A DNA stretch of 50,000 nt from Bolinopsis microptera (lineage: Eukaryota > Ctenophora > Tentaculata > Lobata > Bolinopsidae), in the NCBI RefSeq assembly GCF_026151205.1, contig NC_087081.1, positions 14,242,340 to 14,292,339 of the forward strand. Direction: 5' to 3'. A program made the position numbers and the translations under genes. Positions 1-9,430 of the stretch are shown one piece after another. How positions within the stretch are numbered: the stretch's first letter is position 1; each line of letters starts with the position of its first letter. The notes under the pieces were generated by a model. The model saw only the letters and a list, made by a program, of their open reading frames with translations. It did not search any database and was not told the DNA's origin.

Positions 1-284
1 TAAGATAAAATTAATATCAGCCCCTTCGCCACTCTCGGCAGTCAACCAGGGCTCATAAAAGCTTAATAGCGCCTGGGTCCGTTCGCCAGCTGTGCTAATG
101 TGAGTGGCGGTGTGGTAAAACCCATTTTAACAGCGTGAATACTTACCAAATATAAGCGCGCTAGCTGCTAGCATACTTGTATCATTTAATTTTTAATCAA
201 ATTTATTCGGATATATATTTATTGATTATGTATTGAATTGGTGATAAATAATAAAATTGTCTTTTCTCAAAAAAATTGTCTTTT
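1..284. other. Unassigned non-coding sequence
   Basis: No ORF of note, no repeat with another part of the window that I could see, and no RNA gene. The last part contains a short direct duplication of an AAATTGTCTTTTCTCAA-like string just before the foldback arm begins. Confidence 0.4.
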
Positions 285-516
285 CTCAATAATACGACAA
301 AAATCAACGAATTTCGTCAAATTACGCGACTTTTACACCCAATTTTGCTCCAAAAGCCGCGCACCATCAAATAAATATGGCACCTAGGCGAAACTCACTG
401 ATCATTCCAAAAAGGTACGATAAATTTGGTACTGTGAAAATTCTCACAGTCTCTAGAAAACGATGGTACAAAAATTTTGAAAATCCGAGCAAGTTTATTT
501 TATCGTGCACCGCCTA
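285..516. repeat. Left arm of a long inverted repeat (foldback element)
   Basis: The reverse complement of this stretch recurs at about 8762-8992 with roughly 85-90% identity by eye. Shared landmarks are AATAATACGACAAAAAT, CCAAAAGCCGCGCACCATC, ATATGGCACCTAGGC and AATTCTCACAGTCTCTAG. The arms bracket element A and its nested insertion, so they are best read as the inverted arms of a non-autonomous foldback-type element that later received the retrotransposons. No transposase is visible between the arms. Confidence 0.75.
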
Positions 517-720
517 GTTGGATATGCTTTAAACTTTTCGGACACTTTCCTTGTAAGTCTATGAGTAAGCTTACCAATTTTTGTTGCAATCAGAGGTCTG
601 GAAGAATACTTAATATCTATTTGTTTGAAGAAAATTGTGCTGGCCGAAATTAGCGCTAAAAAACCATCCTACAGTCGGCACGCGCGGCTCACTGTCCACT
701 GTCGATGGCACACTACCTAG
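517..720. repeat. Dispersed repeat segment, second copy at 32030
   Basis: A segment of about 200 bp that recurs in the same orientation at about 32030-32225 with only scattered differences. Landmarks are GGATATGCTTTAAACTTTTC, AAGAAAATTGTGCTGGCCG and CAGTCGGCACGCGCGGCTC. It abuts the inverted arm here, so the copy near 32 kb is probably a partial copy of the same foldback family. Confidence 0.75.
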
Positions 721-759
721 TTTGACGTTGCCATTTTGGATTTGCCAATGTAATATACC

Positions 760-1070
760 GCTCCTACTATATCGCTCCTACTAAATCGCTCGCCCAAATT
801 TTAAGAAAATTCTTGTGAAAAGGCCCTTAGGGTGTGAAATTGATCTGAATCGGTGTATTTTTGGACGCTGATTCCGAATCACCCCACATGACGTAGGGTA
901 AAATGCTCCCACGGAGAGTTATAGGCAAAAAACCCGAGCGTGCTAAATCACTCTACAGTCGATCTTCGAGATTGTTCTAAAAGGGCCCCCGACAGTTGAA
1001 ACCAACTTCAATCGATGTATTTTCGGACGCTGATTCCGAATCACCCCTTATGACATAGGGTTTAGTCTTC
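760..1070. repeat. Two direct sub-repeats of the foldback family (~160-bp period)
   Basis: The string GGACGCTGATTCCGAATCAC occurs at about 867 and 1027, each time followed by a CCCC-TATGACxTAGGG-like sequence and preceded by a TCGxTGTATTTT string. A third, diverged copy lies at about 10095-10280, with the same GCTCCTACTAAATCGCTCG lead-in as at 766-790. Sequence resembling what should follow the second sub-repeat (AAAATGCTCCC) resumes right after element A at about 8626, so A appears to have inserted inside this repeat. Confidence 0.6.
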
Positions 1071-1811
1071 CAATGGTTGTAGATGCGTAGGTGATCAAAA
1101 AGATCACCGCTGACTAGCAGTTCTGTGCTCTCACTATAAAAGCCAGGGCTGTGAATCGGAGGTACCCCGCTAGTGCCCCCCTGTCAGTACCTAGTCGAAT
1201 AAGTCGACCTTAGCCTCTCTGCAACAAGTCCTCCTGATGCCTCCACGTGGTGAAGACTGGATACTGGACGATGGATGGTGGTGAACTCCAGGCTAGAATC
1301 AGGATGGGCGACGGGTAGATAGCTGACCCCCGGAGAGACAAGATAGGAACGTCAGTTGTCTCTCGAACTCCTAGCCTCTGAAGAAGAGAGGTGCGGAGCA
1401 TCAGCTGGAGGTGTTGGTCATTATATCCTCTGACTTTCCACTACGACCCAAATGATTGGACCACGCTCTGGTGGAAAGGATGACCCCCATACCCGGGGTA
1501 ACGGGCAGTCAGGGAGAGGGCTAGCTCCTGCAAAAGTTTAGCTTATGCTGACACCCTAGCCCCCCTAGCTCAGGGACAGGAGTGGCTACCTTCGGGTAGT
1601 GTCGGAGAAGAAGAAGAAGAAGAAGAAGAATTCACCACATCATTTACCCTGAGCAGACAGTTCGATTGGTTAAAGTCTGATAAAAAGTTCAACTCAAGTT
1701 GATGTTCCTGCGGTTCAAACCCAAATGTTCCGGTAGCGTGGCTTTGGGAAATGACCATTTGCCACCATGAAGGGGACTCCATGGGGTCATTTAGCTATTT
1801 GAAAAACAACT

Positions 1812-4096
1812 ATGATGAATTTATACAGCACTAGGGTTAAAGCCCCTAACACGAATCTTGTGGAGGGTCGGCAGTTTTATGACTTGGCTGGCTTAAATCC
1901 CAATCTGGGAGGGCCAGGCGATGATGTACTGTTGTACCCAACACAACACAACAGGATAAGTACAGAACCGGAAAAGAAGAGCAGTAATTGTGGCAGCGTT
2001 GTGTCGTGTAGTAGGAAAACGTTCATCGGGACACTGAACGTTCGTACTGTTAGGGAACAGTATAAGAGGATAGAGTTAGCATCGCTCTTCCTTGAGAGTA
2101 GAGTTGCAGTTTTAGGGGTACAAGAGCACCGGATTGTGCATGAGGAGGAGATCAAGATCCAGAGTTTTGAGAAGGGTGTGCACCTGGTGACCACACCTGC
2201 TTGGAGAAACACCCGACAAGCTGCTACTGGTGGAGTTGGGTTTATGCTGACCAAGCAGGCCTACAAAGCAGTGAGTCTCATGAAATCGTTTGGGAAGCGA
2301 ATTTTTCTCATATCCTTTGATGGAAACCCACGGCTTACAGTAATAACGGTGTACAGTCCCACTGAAGCAGCATCAAATGAAGAGGCAGAGGACTTTCACG
2401 AGGGACTAAGATCTGCATTAGGAGAGGTGCCAGCCCATCATCTGCTAATGGTTGTTGGTGATCTTAACGCCCATCTTAGCAGATTGAATGAGGAGGATTC
2501 AGGTTGGTACTGGCATCGAGTATCCAACAGAAACGGATCGCTTCTCAGGGATACTTTGTTGGAGGGAAACCTTGAGGCAACTAACCACCGATTCCAGAAA
2601 CGTCCCAGTAAACTATGGACGTATCTCTCTGACGGAACACTGAGCAAGAGTCAGATTGATTACATCCTGATAAGGAAGAAGTGGCGTAACTCAGTCAAGG
2701 ACACTGTTGTCTCCAATTCTTTTAACTCTCTTGGGTCGGACCACCGTCTAGTAGTTAGTTCAGTCAAACTCAGCCTGCGAAAGTGCCAGAATGCACCTAG
2801 AGTAGTAAGATATGACTACAGACTGCTCAAAGAGAATAAGGAGTTGCAAGCCTTGTATTCTGTGGAGGTGAAAAACAGATTCTCTATGCTACTGGAGGAA
2901 GAATCTAGTGAGCAGAACGATCCCACGATTCAGTACGGAAAGCTTATGGATGCCGTGAAAGCAACCAATCATAAGTTGCTTAAGCCCATCCCAAGAAGAC
3001 AACGTAACAACCCCTCCCAAGATCCTAGGGTATCGGAGAGGAGGAGAACTCTGTTTCAGGCCAAAGACGCATATCATGAGAATCCTACAGAGGAGAGTAG
3101 AGAGGTAGTTAAGGAGTGTAAGGATGCACTTGCAGTGAGCTACAAAGAGGTTGAGGAGGAGACTCTTGTTTCTCGGATCAGGCGGGCTGAGGATGCTGCT
3201 GACCGGTGCAAGAATAAGGAAAGTTGGGACCTTATTAATGACATAAATGGCAGGAAAAGCAAGCCATGCAGCCTGGTTGATGGAGGTAGTGCAGAGGGGA
3301 GATTGAAGAGCTGGAAGGACCACTTCACTAAGCTCCTGGGTCAACCACCATCTGTACCTGACCAGGAAATAGTTATCCAAACCATCCACCCCCAGCAGGA
3401 TATAGAGACTGGTCTGTTTTGCAGGGAGGAGTTAGCGGAGGCGAGGAAGCAGATCAAGGAGGGTAAGGCCTATGGTGATGATGGCATAGCTCCAGAGATT
3501 CTCAAAAGAGTGGACATGGACGACCTGATTCTAGAGTTCTGTAACAGCGCTCTGGTTGATGGAAAAATCCCTGATCAATGGCGGCAACTCAACATCGTGC
3601 CTGTGCCAAAGAAAGGAAATCTAACTAAAGTGGATAACTACAGAGGAATCGCTCTTACGTCCATTGTTAGTAAGACCCTGAATCGTATGATCCTTAACAG
3701 AATCAGACCAGCGATGGAGAAAATCCTGAGGATCAACCAAAACGGATTTCGGGAGGGACGCAGTACCACCAGCCACATTCTGTGTCTAAGGAGGATCTTG
3801 GAGGGGGCTAGAGACAAAAACCTGACCGCCCTTCTCTTGTTCATCGATTTTAAGAAGGCCTTTGATAGCATTCATTGGGGTATATTGATGAAGATACTCC
3901 TGGCATATGGGATACCAGAGCCCATTGTTAGGCTGATAGATGCTATGTACAAGGACACCATGGCACGAGTCATCACGGAGGATGGTCTGACTGAAGCTTT
4001 CCTTATACTTGCTGGAGTTATGCAGGGAGATACACTGGCGCCCTACCTCTTCGTGATTGTCATTGACTATGTGATGACAACAGCACTTAGAGGCAA
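1812..4096 (+). CDS. Element A endonuclease-reverse transcriptase, 5' part
   Basis: The ORF opens with ATGATG at 1812. Residues about 70-325 form an apurinic-type (AP) endonuclease domain: LNVRTV and QEHRI near the start, GDLNAHL at about 2457, QIDYILIRKKW, and the terminal SDHR at about 2738. A linker follows, then the reverse transcriptase: NYRGIAL fingers region at about 3640, motif A FIDFKKAFD at about 3841, and motif B GVMQGDTLAP at about 4015. The frame runs on to a stop at 4118, but the residues after 4096 come from the inserted element. The domain order is that of RTE/CR1-type LINEs. The rest of the ORF is at 7781-8609, in the same frame once the insertion is ignored. Confidence 0.9.
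4086..4096. repeat. Left target-site duplication of the PHD element
   Basis: CTTAGAGGCAA occurs here and again at 7770-7780. The two copies flank the inserted element exactly and keep element A in frame when one copy is counted once. This is direct evidence for insertion with an 11-bp staggered target duplication. Confidence 0.93.
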
Positions 4097-4156
4097 TACT
4101 TTCAACACTACTATATAAGAAATAATTTGAGGTATGACAATGGAAAGTCCGCTACG

Positions 4157-6499
4157 ATGATAACAAACAGCGGTGAAGACAAGACAGCAGAAACAGAGAG
4201 TGTACAGCTACCAGACACCTGTGATCCGGAGATATCTCAACACCTGTCTTCTGAAGGTATTGCTTATGTTACACCTGTTGTTTCTCTGTTATGTGGAATC
4301 TGTCCCAAAGATCTTATATCAGAACCTTGTAGCATTCAATGTGATTCCTGTAAAACATTTTTCCATCCTAAATGTCTTGGTAAGTCTGCACCAGTGGACA
4401 GTGAACGGTGGGTTTGTCAGAAATGTAGGGATAATGTAGAGAACCAGCAGATCATTGATGCTCCTGACGAGGAAAATGATATCAGTTATAACTGTCCCGT
4501 GTGTAGGAGTGTTGTGGGGGATTCGGATAAGGCATTGGGTTGTGATGGCTGTGAAGAATGGTTCCATGCACCTTGTTTGTTTATCAGTGAAACCGAGTAC
4601 GCTGAGATGGATAATGAAGAGATATGGTTTTGTGATACTTGTCAAGCAGTGAAAGCAAACAAAATTAATTGGGGCTCAATGGTTGGTGAAGAGTTGATAG
4701 CTGAGAAAGTCCAAGCTGTTTATCAAGAGATGGTGACATGGAGAAAGAATCTTTTCCTAGTTCCCAGAGGTAAATCAGGTAGCGACTTTATAAAAGAACT
4801 GACTCGGCTCATCCTCCTATTTGCAGATGCTACCAAGTGGGAAAGGCTATCGTTCGCACTGGTTCATATCTTCTTGCCAATCATGTTGCAAAAACCGTCA
4901 AGCAAGTCAAAAGCAAGAGACCATGTAACATATCTCACCAAGCGCTTGGTTAAATGGAAAAATGGAGAACTTGACGATCTAATGATGGAGTGCAGGAGTA
5001 TTCAGAAAGCCTTGGTGCAGCAACAAAAAATCAGCGAGGAATCCGGGAAGAAGAGTTTCTGCCGACTAATGCTTCTTGGGAAAGTTAAACAAGCCACCAA
5101 ATTTGTTGACAGTTCCAATGACACCTTAGGAGTTCACAGCCTAACAGCAAACATTAAACAGGTCCTTGGGGAGAAACACCCTCCAGCTGTTAAAGCAGAT
5201 CCAGTTGTTCTGCACCCTCACAGTACTCCTCCACCTCAGGAAGTGATATTTGAGAGGATTGACGCAGAGACTGTCAAGAGGGCTTGTTTATATTTGGATG
5301 GATCAGGCGGCCCAACACTAACGGACTCAGATTTGTGGAAGCATATCATCTGCAGCAAATCATTTGGCAAAGCATCAGTGACACTTGCTGAGTCTATAGC
5401 AATTGTTGCAAGGCGCCTTTGTAGAGAAGATATCCATCATAGCTGTCTGAAAGAGTTCACTGCATGCAGATTAATCCCTCTTGATAAAGGCCAGGATAAG
5501 AACGGGAAACCTGGTGTAAGACCAATTGGAATCGGGGAGATATTGCGCAGAATCATTGGAAAAGCAGTTATAATGTCTTTCAAAACTGATATACAATATG
5601 CTGCTGGCCCACTGCAGACCTGTGCAGGGCTCAAATCAGGAATAGAGGCTTCCATTCATGCAATGAGACAGATCTGGGAAGACAGTGACACTGAAGCAAT
5701 ACTACAGGTTGACGCTGATAATGCGTTCAATCGTCTTAATAGAGAAGCAGCCCTTCACAATGTTCATGAGATCTGTCCTCCGCTCTATCAGTATCTAAAG
5801 AACCACTACCAAAAGCCAGCAGACCTGATCATTAATACTACCGAGGACCACTACCAACTAAAGTCTGAGGAAGGTTCAACTCAGGGAGATGTAGCAGCAA
5901 TGGCATTCTATGCGTTAGGGATCAAGCCTCTAGTAGATGACCTAGCCACAGCCTCCAAGCCCAGTGTTTGCAAACAGTCTTGGTATGCAGACGACAGTAG
6001 TGCTGGTGGAAAGATTGAAGGTATTAAGATATGGTGGGATACGCTGTTGGAGCAAGGACCAAAGTATGGATATTACCCAAAAGCCAGTAAGACCGTCCTG
6101 ATTGTGAAGAATAGCGAGGACCTAAATCTTGCGCAGAAAGTATTCTCAGGCACTGGTATTAAAATTGAGTCTGAAGGAGAACGCCATTTGGGTGCAGCAA
6201 TTGGCAGCGAAGCTTTTAAGAACAAATATGTCTCAGATAAAGTCCATAAATGGTGTCAGGACATCAAGCTGTTGTCATCAATTGCTGTTGAGGAGCCCCA
6301 AGCTGCTTTGACTGCATATACTAAGGGAATTTGTCACCGGTGGACGTTCATTCAGAGGACCATCCCGGGTATAAGTCACTTGTTTCAACCATTGGAGGAT
6401 TGCATCAGAACAGATTTTATTCCAGCAATCTTGGGTAAGAACGTATCAGACTTGGACCGCTCCATATTTGCATTGCCAGTCAGACATGGCTGGGCCTAG
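4157..6499 (+). CDS. PHD retroelement ORF, N-terminal part: two PHD fingers plus reverse transcriptase
   Basis: The start is the first in-frame ATG, at 4157; the open frame reaches back to 4127 only through a TTG codon. Residues about 46-90 form one PHD-type zinc finger (CGIC...CDSC..FFHPKC...WVCQKC). Residues about 112-162 form a second (CPVC...CDGCEEWFHAPC...WFCDTC). PHD fingers usually read histone H3 tails. A basic and helical linker follows. The reverse transcriptase has RPIGIGE at about 5519, motif A VDADNAFN at about 5709, motif B GSTQGD at about 5872 and motif C WYADD at about 5980. The frame ends in a stop at 6497-6499 inside a conserved Gly-rich block (LPVRHG...), where a net +2 shift, best explained as a 2-bp insertion, separates it from the downstream ORF. 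Sequence from 6493 to 7518 stays open in the shifted frame. Confidence 0.85.
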   Translation: MITNSGEDKTAETESVQLPDTCDPEISQHLSSEGIAYVTPVVSLLCGICPKDLISEPCSIQCDSCKTFFHPKCLGKSAPVDSERWVCQKCRDNVENQQIIDAPDEENDISYNCPVCRSVVGDSDKALGCDGCEEWFHAPCLFISETEYAEMDNEEIWFCDTCQAVKANKINWGSMVGEELIAEKVQAVYQEMVTWRKNLFLVPRGKSGSDFIKELTRLILLFADATKWERLSFALVHIFLPIMLQKPSSKSKARDHVTYLTKRLVKWKNGELDDLMMECRSIQKALVQQQKISEESGKKSFCRLMLLGKVKQATKFVDSSNDTLGVHSLTANIKQVLGEKHPPAVKADPVVLHPHSTPPPQEVIFERIDAETVKRACLYLDGSGGPTLTDSDLWKHIICSKSFGKASVTLAESIAIVARRLCREDIHHSCLKEFTACRLIPLDKGQDKNGKPGVRPIGIGEILRRIIGKAVIMSFKTDIQYAAGPLQTCAGLKSGIEASIHAMRQIWEDSDTEAILQVDADNAFNRLNREAALHNVHEICPPLYQYLKNHYQKPADLIINTTEDHYQLKSEEGSTQGDVAAMAFYALGIKPLVDDLATASKPSVCKQSWYADDSSAGGKIEGIKIWWDTLLEQGPKYGYYPKASKTVLIVKNSEDLNLAQKVFSGTGIKIESEGERHLGAAIGSEAFKNKYVSDKVHKWCQDIKLLSSIAVEEPQAALTAYTKGICHRWTFIQRTIPGISHLFQPLEDCIRTDFIPAILGKNVSDLDRSIFALPVRHGWA

Positions 6500-7518
6500 G
6501 TATCTCCAACCCAGTTGAAAACTGCAATAGAGAATTCACAGCCTCAGTCACCATCACAAAAGACCTCACAGACCTGATTATCAACCAGCAAAACACCCTT
6601 GAACATTACAACATGTCAATTCAAAATGACATAATAAAAAGTCTCAAGGCAATCAAGGAGAAACACTTATTTACGGTTAGCAAATCAATAGAGGACAGTG
6701 TAAGAGATCCCAACCTAAAGAGATCTCTCCAGTTCATCAAAGAGAAAGGTTCAGGATGTTGGCTTACTGCACTTCCATTGAAGAGATTTGGCTACTCCCT
6801 GAACAAGATTGAGTTCCGTGATGCTCTGTACTTGCGTTATGGTTGGGAGATCCCTAACACCCCATTTCACTGTGCTTGTGGAGAGAGAAATAATGTGAAT
6901 CACACACTTATATGCAAGAAAGGTGGCTATGTTTCTATGAGACACAACAACATCCGCGATCTAAATGCAGAGCTGCAGCGTGAAGTATGCAGAGATGTAG
7001 TGACTGAGCCAGCATTGATACCCCTTGATAATGAAGAAATTGTTGGTACCAATGCTGATAGAGCTGCACCTGATGTATCCTCACGAGGTCTCTGGAGCAC
7101 ATTTGAACGAACATTCTTTGATGTCTGTGTTACCCACCCCAACTCACCCACATATGTCAAAAAAGATATGGAACAGATCTATAAAGCTCATGAAATGAGG
7201 AAAATGAAAAAGTACAACAACAGAATCATCCAGGTGGAAAAAGGCACCTTTACCCCACTTATATACTCAACAAATGGCGGATGGGGTCCACAAGCCACAA
7301 GATACCACAAGAGACTCGCTGAAAAACTATCCCAGAAGAGAGGAGAAGACTATGCGGCTATTATGTGTTACATGCGCACCAGGATTAGATTCTCAATCCT
7401 CAGGAGCACCCTGATAGCGGTCAGGGGTGAGAGAGGGAGACGGCAATCGTATACATTGCCAGTCAGTGTAACTTCGTTTAACTTGATACCTGCCACCATG
7501 GACTATGAATGTTTCTAG
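6493..7518 (+). CDS. PHD retroelement ORF, C-terminal part: zinc knuckle and PD-D nuclease-like region
   Basis: This frame is open from 6493, continuing the reverse transcriptase thumb region directly after the frameshift; an internal ATG lies at 6613. It contains CACGERNNVNHTLICKKGG (about 6865-6925), a CxC-x8-HxxxC cluster, then RAAPDVSSRG (about 7060-7090) and FFDVCV (about 7117-7134). A cysteine/histidine cluster followed by a PD...D pair is the layout of the restriction-like endonuclease of R2-type LINEs, so I infer a target-cleaving nuclease. The tail (SFTPL-like FTPLIYSTNGGWGP, then RIRFSILRSTL near the end) looks conserved in this protein type from memory. No separate gag-like ORF is present. 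Confidence 0.75.
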   Translation, partial: GLGISNPVENCNREFTASVTITKDLTDLIINQQNTLEHYNMSIQNDIIKSLKAIKEKHLFTVSKSIEDSVRDPNLKRSLQFIKEKGSGCWLTALPLKRFGYSLNKIEFRDALYLRYGWEIPNTPFHCACGERNNVNHTLICKKGGYVSMRHNNIRDLNAELQREVCRDVVTEPALIPLDNEEIVGTNADRAAPDVSSRGLWSTFERTFFDVCVTHPNSPTYVKKDMEQIYKAHEMRKMKKYNNRIIQVEKGTFTPLIYSTNGGWGPQATRYHKRLAEKLSQKRGEDYAAIMCYMRTRIRFSILRSTLIAVRGERGRRQSYTLPVSVTSFNLIPATMDYECF

Positions 7519-7769
7519 ACACTATCCTTTTGATATTGAGATATTGGTATCTCAGATCATGTGTACATCGTTCCTTTTTTATGACACAGTAATTTATTGA
7601 CACTCACAGCTATAATTTTAATCATTGAATCAGTATTTTTATCTATTAACTTATTACATATTTGTGCTCTGCTTTAGCATCACTTGACTATTAAAGTTCA
7701 GGCCATGACCTTATAGTCAGCCAATTGGCCATTGCTATATTATGTGTATATTGTTTGATTTATTCAGAC

Positions 7770-7780
7770 CTTAGAGGCAA
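7770..7780. repeat. Right target-site duplication of the PHD element
   Basis: Second copy of CTTAGAGGCAA, identical to 4086-4096. Element A sequence continues in the correct frame immediately after it (AAA GAT CTG ...). Confidence 0.93.
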
Positions 7781-8609
7781 AGATCTGGGCTTCACTGTCA
7801 ACCCCAGAAGAAGCAGGAGATACCCAGCAGTTAAGATGACAGATGTCGACTTTGCTGACGATCTTGCACTGACAACAGACACCGCAGAGCAAGCGCAAGA
7901 TCTTCTCCTCAGTGTGGAGCTGGCTGCTAACTCCGTTGGACTGCACCTCAACGAGAGTAAGACGAAGTACATCAGAGTCAATCTCTCTGAGTCTGACTCT
8001 ACCGTCATTAAAGCAGCAAGTGGGCAGGAGATAGAGCAAGTAGATGACTTTGTCTACCTTGGAAGCAGAATAATGAGTGCGGAGAAGGACTTTGATGTTA
8101 GGAAAGCAAAGGCATGGGGGGCCTGTCATCAGTTAAAGACAACCTGGAAGTCTGGAATGCGCAGGGACTTAAAGATCCGTGTCTTTCGAGCAACGGTTGA
8201 GCCCGTACTCCTGTACGGCTCTGAAGCTTGGACGATAAGCCAATCCATGACTAAGCGGATCAATGGATGCTACACTAGAATGCTCCGGATGGCCTTGAAC
8301 ATACGTTGGCCACAAATCATCAACAACAGTGATTTATACGGCAACATCCCCAAGCCATCAGCGATGATAGCCTCCAGAAGAATGAGACTGGCTGGACATG
8401 TAGCCAGGCATGACGACCTTCTGGCAAACCAACTTCTGTTCTGGGACCCTCAGCATGGATACAGGAGACCGGGGAGGCCCCACCTTACGTTTCTGGACAT
8501 GCTAAAGAAGGACACCAGCCTTTCCTGTGTTGAAGAGATAAGATCTGTTATGCTTGACCGCGACGTGTGGCGAGGAATTGTAGTTGCTCGGACCAAGAAG
8601 CCGACTTAA
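7781..8609 (+). CDS. Element A reverse transcriptase, 3' part
   Basis: Continuation of the ORF that begins at 1812. It starts in the fingers/palm segment after motif B and carries motif C VDFADDLAL (FADD box) at about 7846. It continues through the thumb (KTKYIRVN, DDFVYLGS, LLYGSEAWT) to the C-terminal region typical of RTE-like elements: RRMRLAGHVAR, GRPHLTF and a terminal DRDVWRGIV, with the stop at 8607-8609. Adding 1812-4096 and 7781-8609 gives 3,114 nt, exactly 1,038 codons including the stop, so element A had an unbroken ORF when it was hit. An upstream ATG at 7725 lies inside the inserted element and is not the real start. Confidence 0.9.
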
Positions 8610-8627
8610 GTCAGTAAGTCAGTAAAA

Positions 8628-8760
8628 TGCTCCCCTGACGAAATATTGGCGAAAAACTGTCTCGATCACGTGATATGACCGTATAAGGAAGTTAGTCTAA
8701 TTTCTCGTTAGGGTTAGGGTTTCAGCATATGCTTTTGTTAAGGATTGGGTTACTGTAGGA
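8628..8760. repeat. Resumption of the foldback repeat with short TTAGGG run
   Basis: AAAATGCTCCC at the start matches the sequence expected after the GACxTAGGG sub-repeats left of element A. GTTAGGGTTAGGGTTT (about 8708-8723) is a short telomere-like stretch. Confidence 0.5.
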
Positions 8761-8761
8761 G

Positions 8762-8992
8762 ATGCACCATAAAAATAAACTTGTTCGGATTTTAAAAATT
8801 TTTGTACCATTGTTTTCTAGAGACTGTGAGAATTTTCACAATACCAAATTTGTCATACCTTTTTGGAAAGATCAGTGAGTTTTGCCTAGGTGCCATATTC
8901 GATGGTGCGCGGCTTTTGGAGCAAAATTAGCTGTAAAAATCGCGTAATTTGACCAAATTTGACCAAATTCGTATATTTTTGTCGTATTATTT
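8762..8992. repeat. Right arm of the long inverted repeat (foldback element)
   Basis: Reverse complement of 285-516, see that entry. The arm ends near the GTCGTATTATT string that mirrors AATAATACGAC at about 290. Confidence 0.75.
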
Positions 8993-9129
8993 GGATATAT
9001 CTTCAATTCCTTGAATGAGATCATTCTGAAAATTGGTGACGATCTTCCAAATCCAATAGGGCTAATTTTACAACTGTCCGAAAAATTTGGTGGATATCGG
9101 AGTTGATATAGTGATCAAAATGGGGAAAA

Positions 9130-9251
9130 ATACGCTGCTTTTAGCTTTGCTCTAACCAGAGCCCTCTCGCTTGCAGTAGCGCGCGACCGCCGGAGGCGGT
9201 AAAGAGGGCTCTATCCTTGGCCACAACTGGCACCACAAATCGTGGTGCCAG
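9130..9251. repeat. Two adjacent hairpins
   Basis: AGAGCCCTCT at about 9160 pairs with AGAGGGCTCT at about 9203, with a GC-rich centre including CCGCCGGAGGCGG. Right after it, CTGGCACCAC (9227-9236) pairs perfectly with GTGGTGCCAG (9242-9251). They may be ends of small elements or just structured DNA. Confidence 0.5.
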
Positions 9252-9430
9252 ATTTCCTCCCATATTTCTTATGCCGCGCGCGACGTGTTAGTCATGTCTA
9301 GTCACTGTTAGACTCGTGCATTGCATTTGCACATATATAATCGGTGCAATATTTTCTCGTTGGATAACAGTTTTTGGAGTGAATTAATTTAATCTCTTTG
9401 ATCAGCCATTTCATTTTACAAATATTTCCT

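Larger units (their letters stand above)
4097..7769 (+). mobile_element. PHD-finger retroelement nested in element A
   Basis: A 3,673-bp insertion with 11-bp target duplications, no long terminal repeats and no terminal inverted repeats, which points to target-primed (LINE-type) integration. Its 5' leader is only about 60 bp before the first in-frame ATG (4157). The 3' UTR is about 250 bp after the stop at 7518, and the element ends TTTATTCAGAC without a poly(A) or simple-repeat tail. It encodes two PHD fingers, a reverse transcriptase with a YADD box, a zinc-knuckle-like CxC-H-C cluster and a PD-D nuclease-like region. I recall related predicted proteins from cnidarians, sponges and molluscs but cannot name the clade. 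One frameshift near 6488-6497 disables this copy. Confidence 0.85.
1075..8627 (+). mobile_element. Element A: RTE-like non-LTR retrotransposon, split by a nested element
   Basis: A full-length LINE with a 5' untranslated region of about 740 bp, a single endonuclease-reverse transcriptase ORF and an almost absent 3' UTR. It ends in two and a half copies of a short AGTCAGTA-type repeat at about 8609-8625, a tail style typical of the RTE clade. The ORF starts at 1812 and is broken at 4096 by the nested PHD element; the remainder resumes at 7781 and stops at 8609. The 5' UTR contains a TATAAAAG string (1135-1142), a small GGTGATC/GATCACC hairpin (1090-1108) and a GAA microsatellite (about 1606-1630). 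The exact 5' boundary and target duplication are not certain. Clade assignment (RTE-like) rests on the short repeat tail and the C-terminal GRPxLTF-type motif. Confidence 0.8.

Noticed and set aside
1225-1262. Hammerhead-ribozyme-like CTGATG...GAAG string in the 5' UTR of element A
   Set aside because: Stem II would have no loop, the GAAA box is wrong, and I could not pair stems I and III.
7725-7780. Separate gene starting with the ATG at 7725
   Set aside because: Those codons belong to the 3' end of the inserted PHD element; the real coding sequence is the continuation of element A from 7781.
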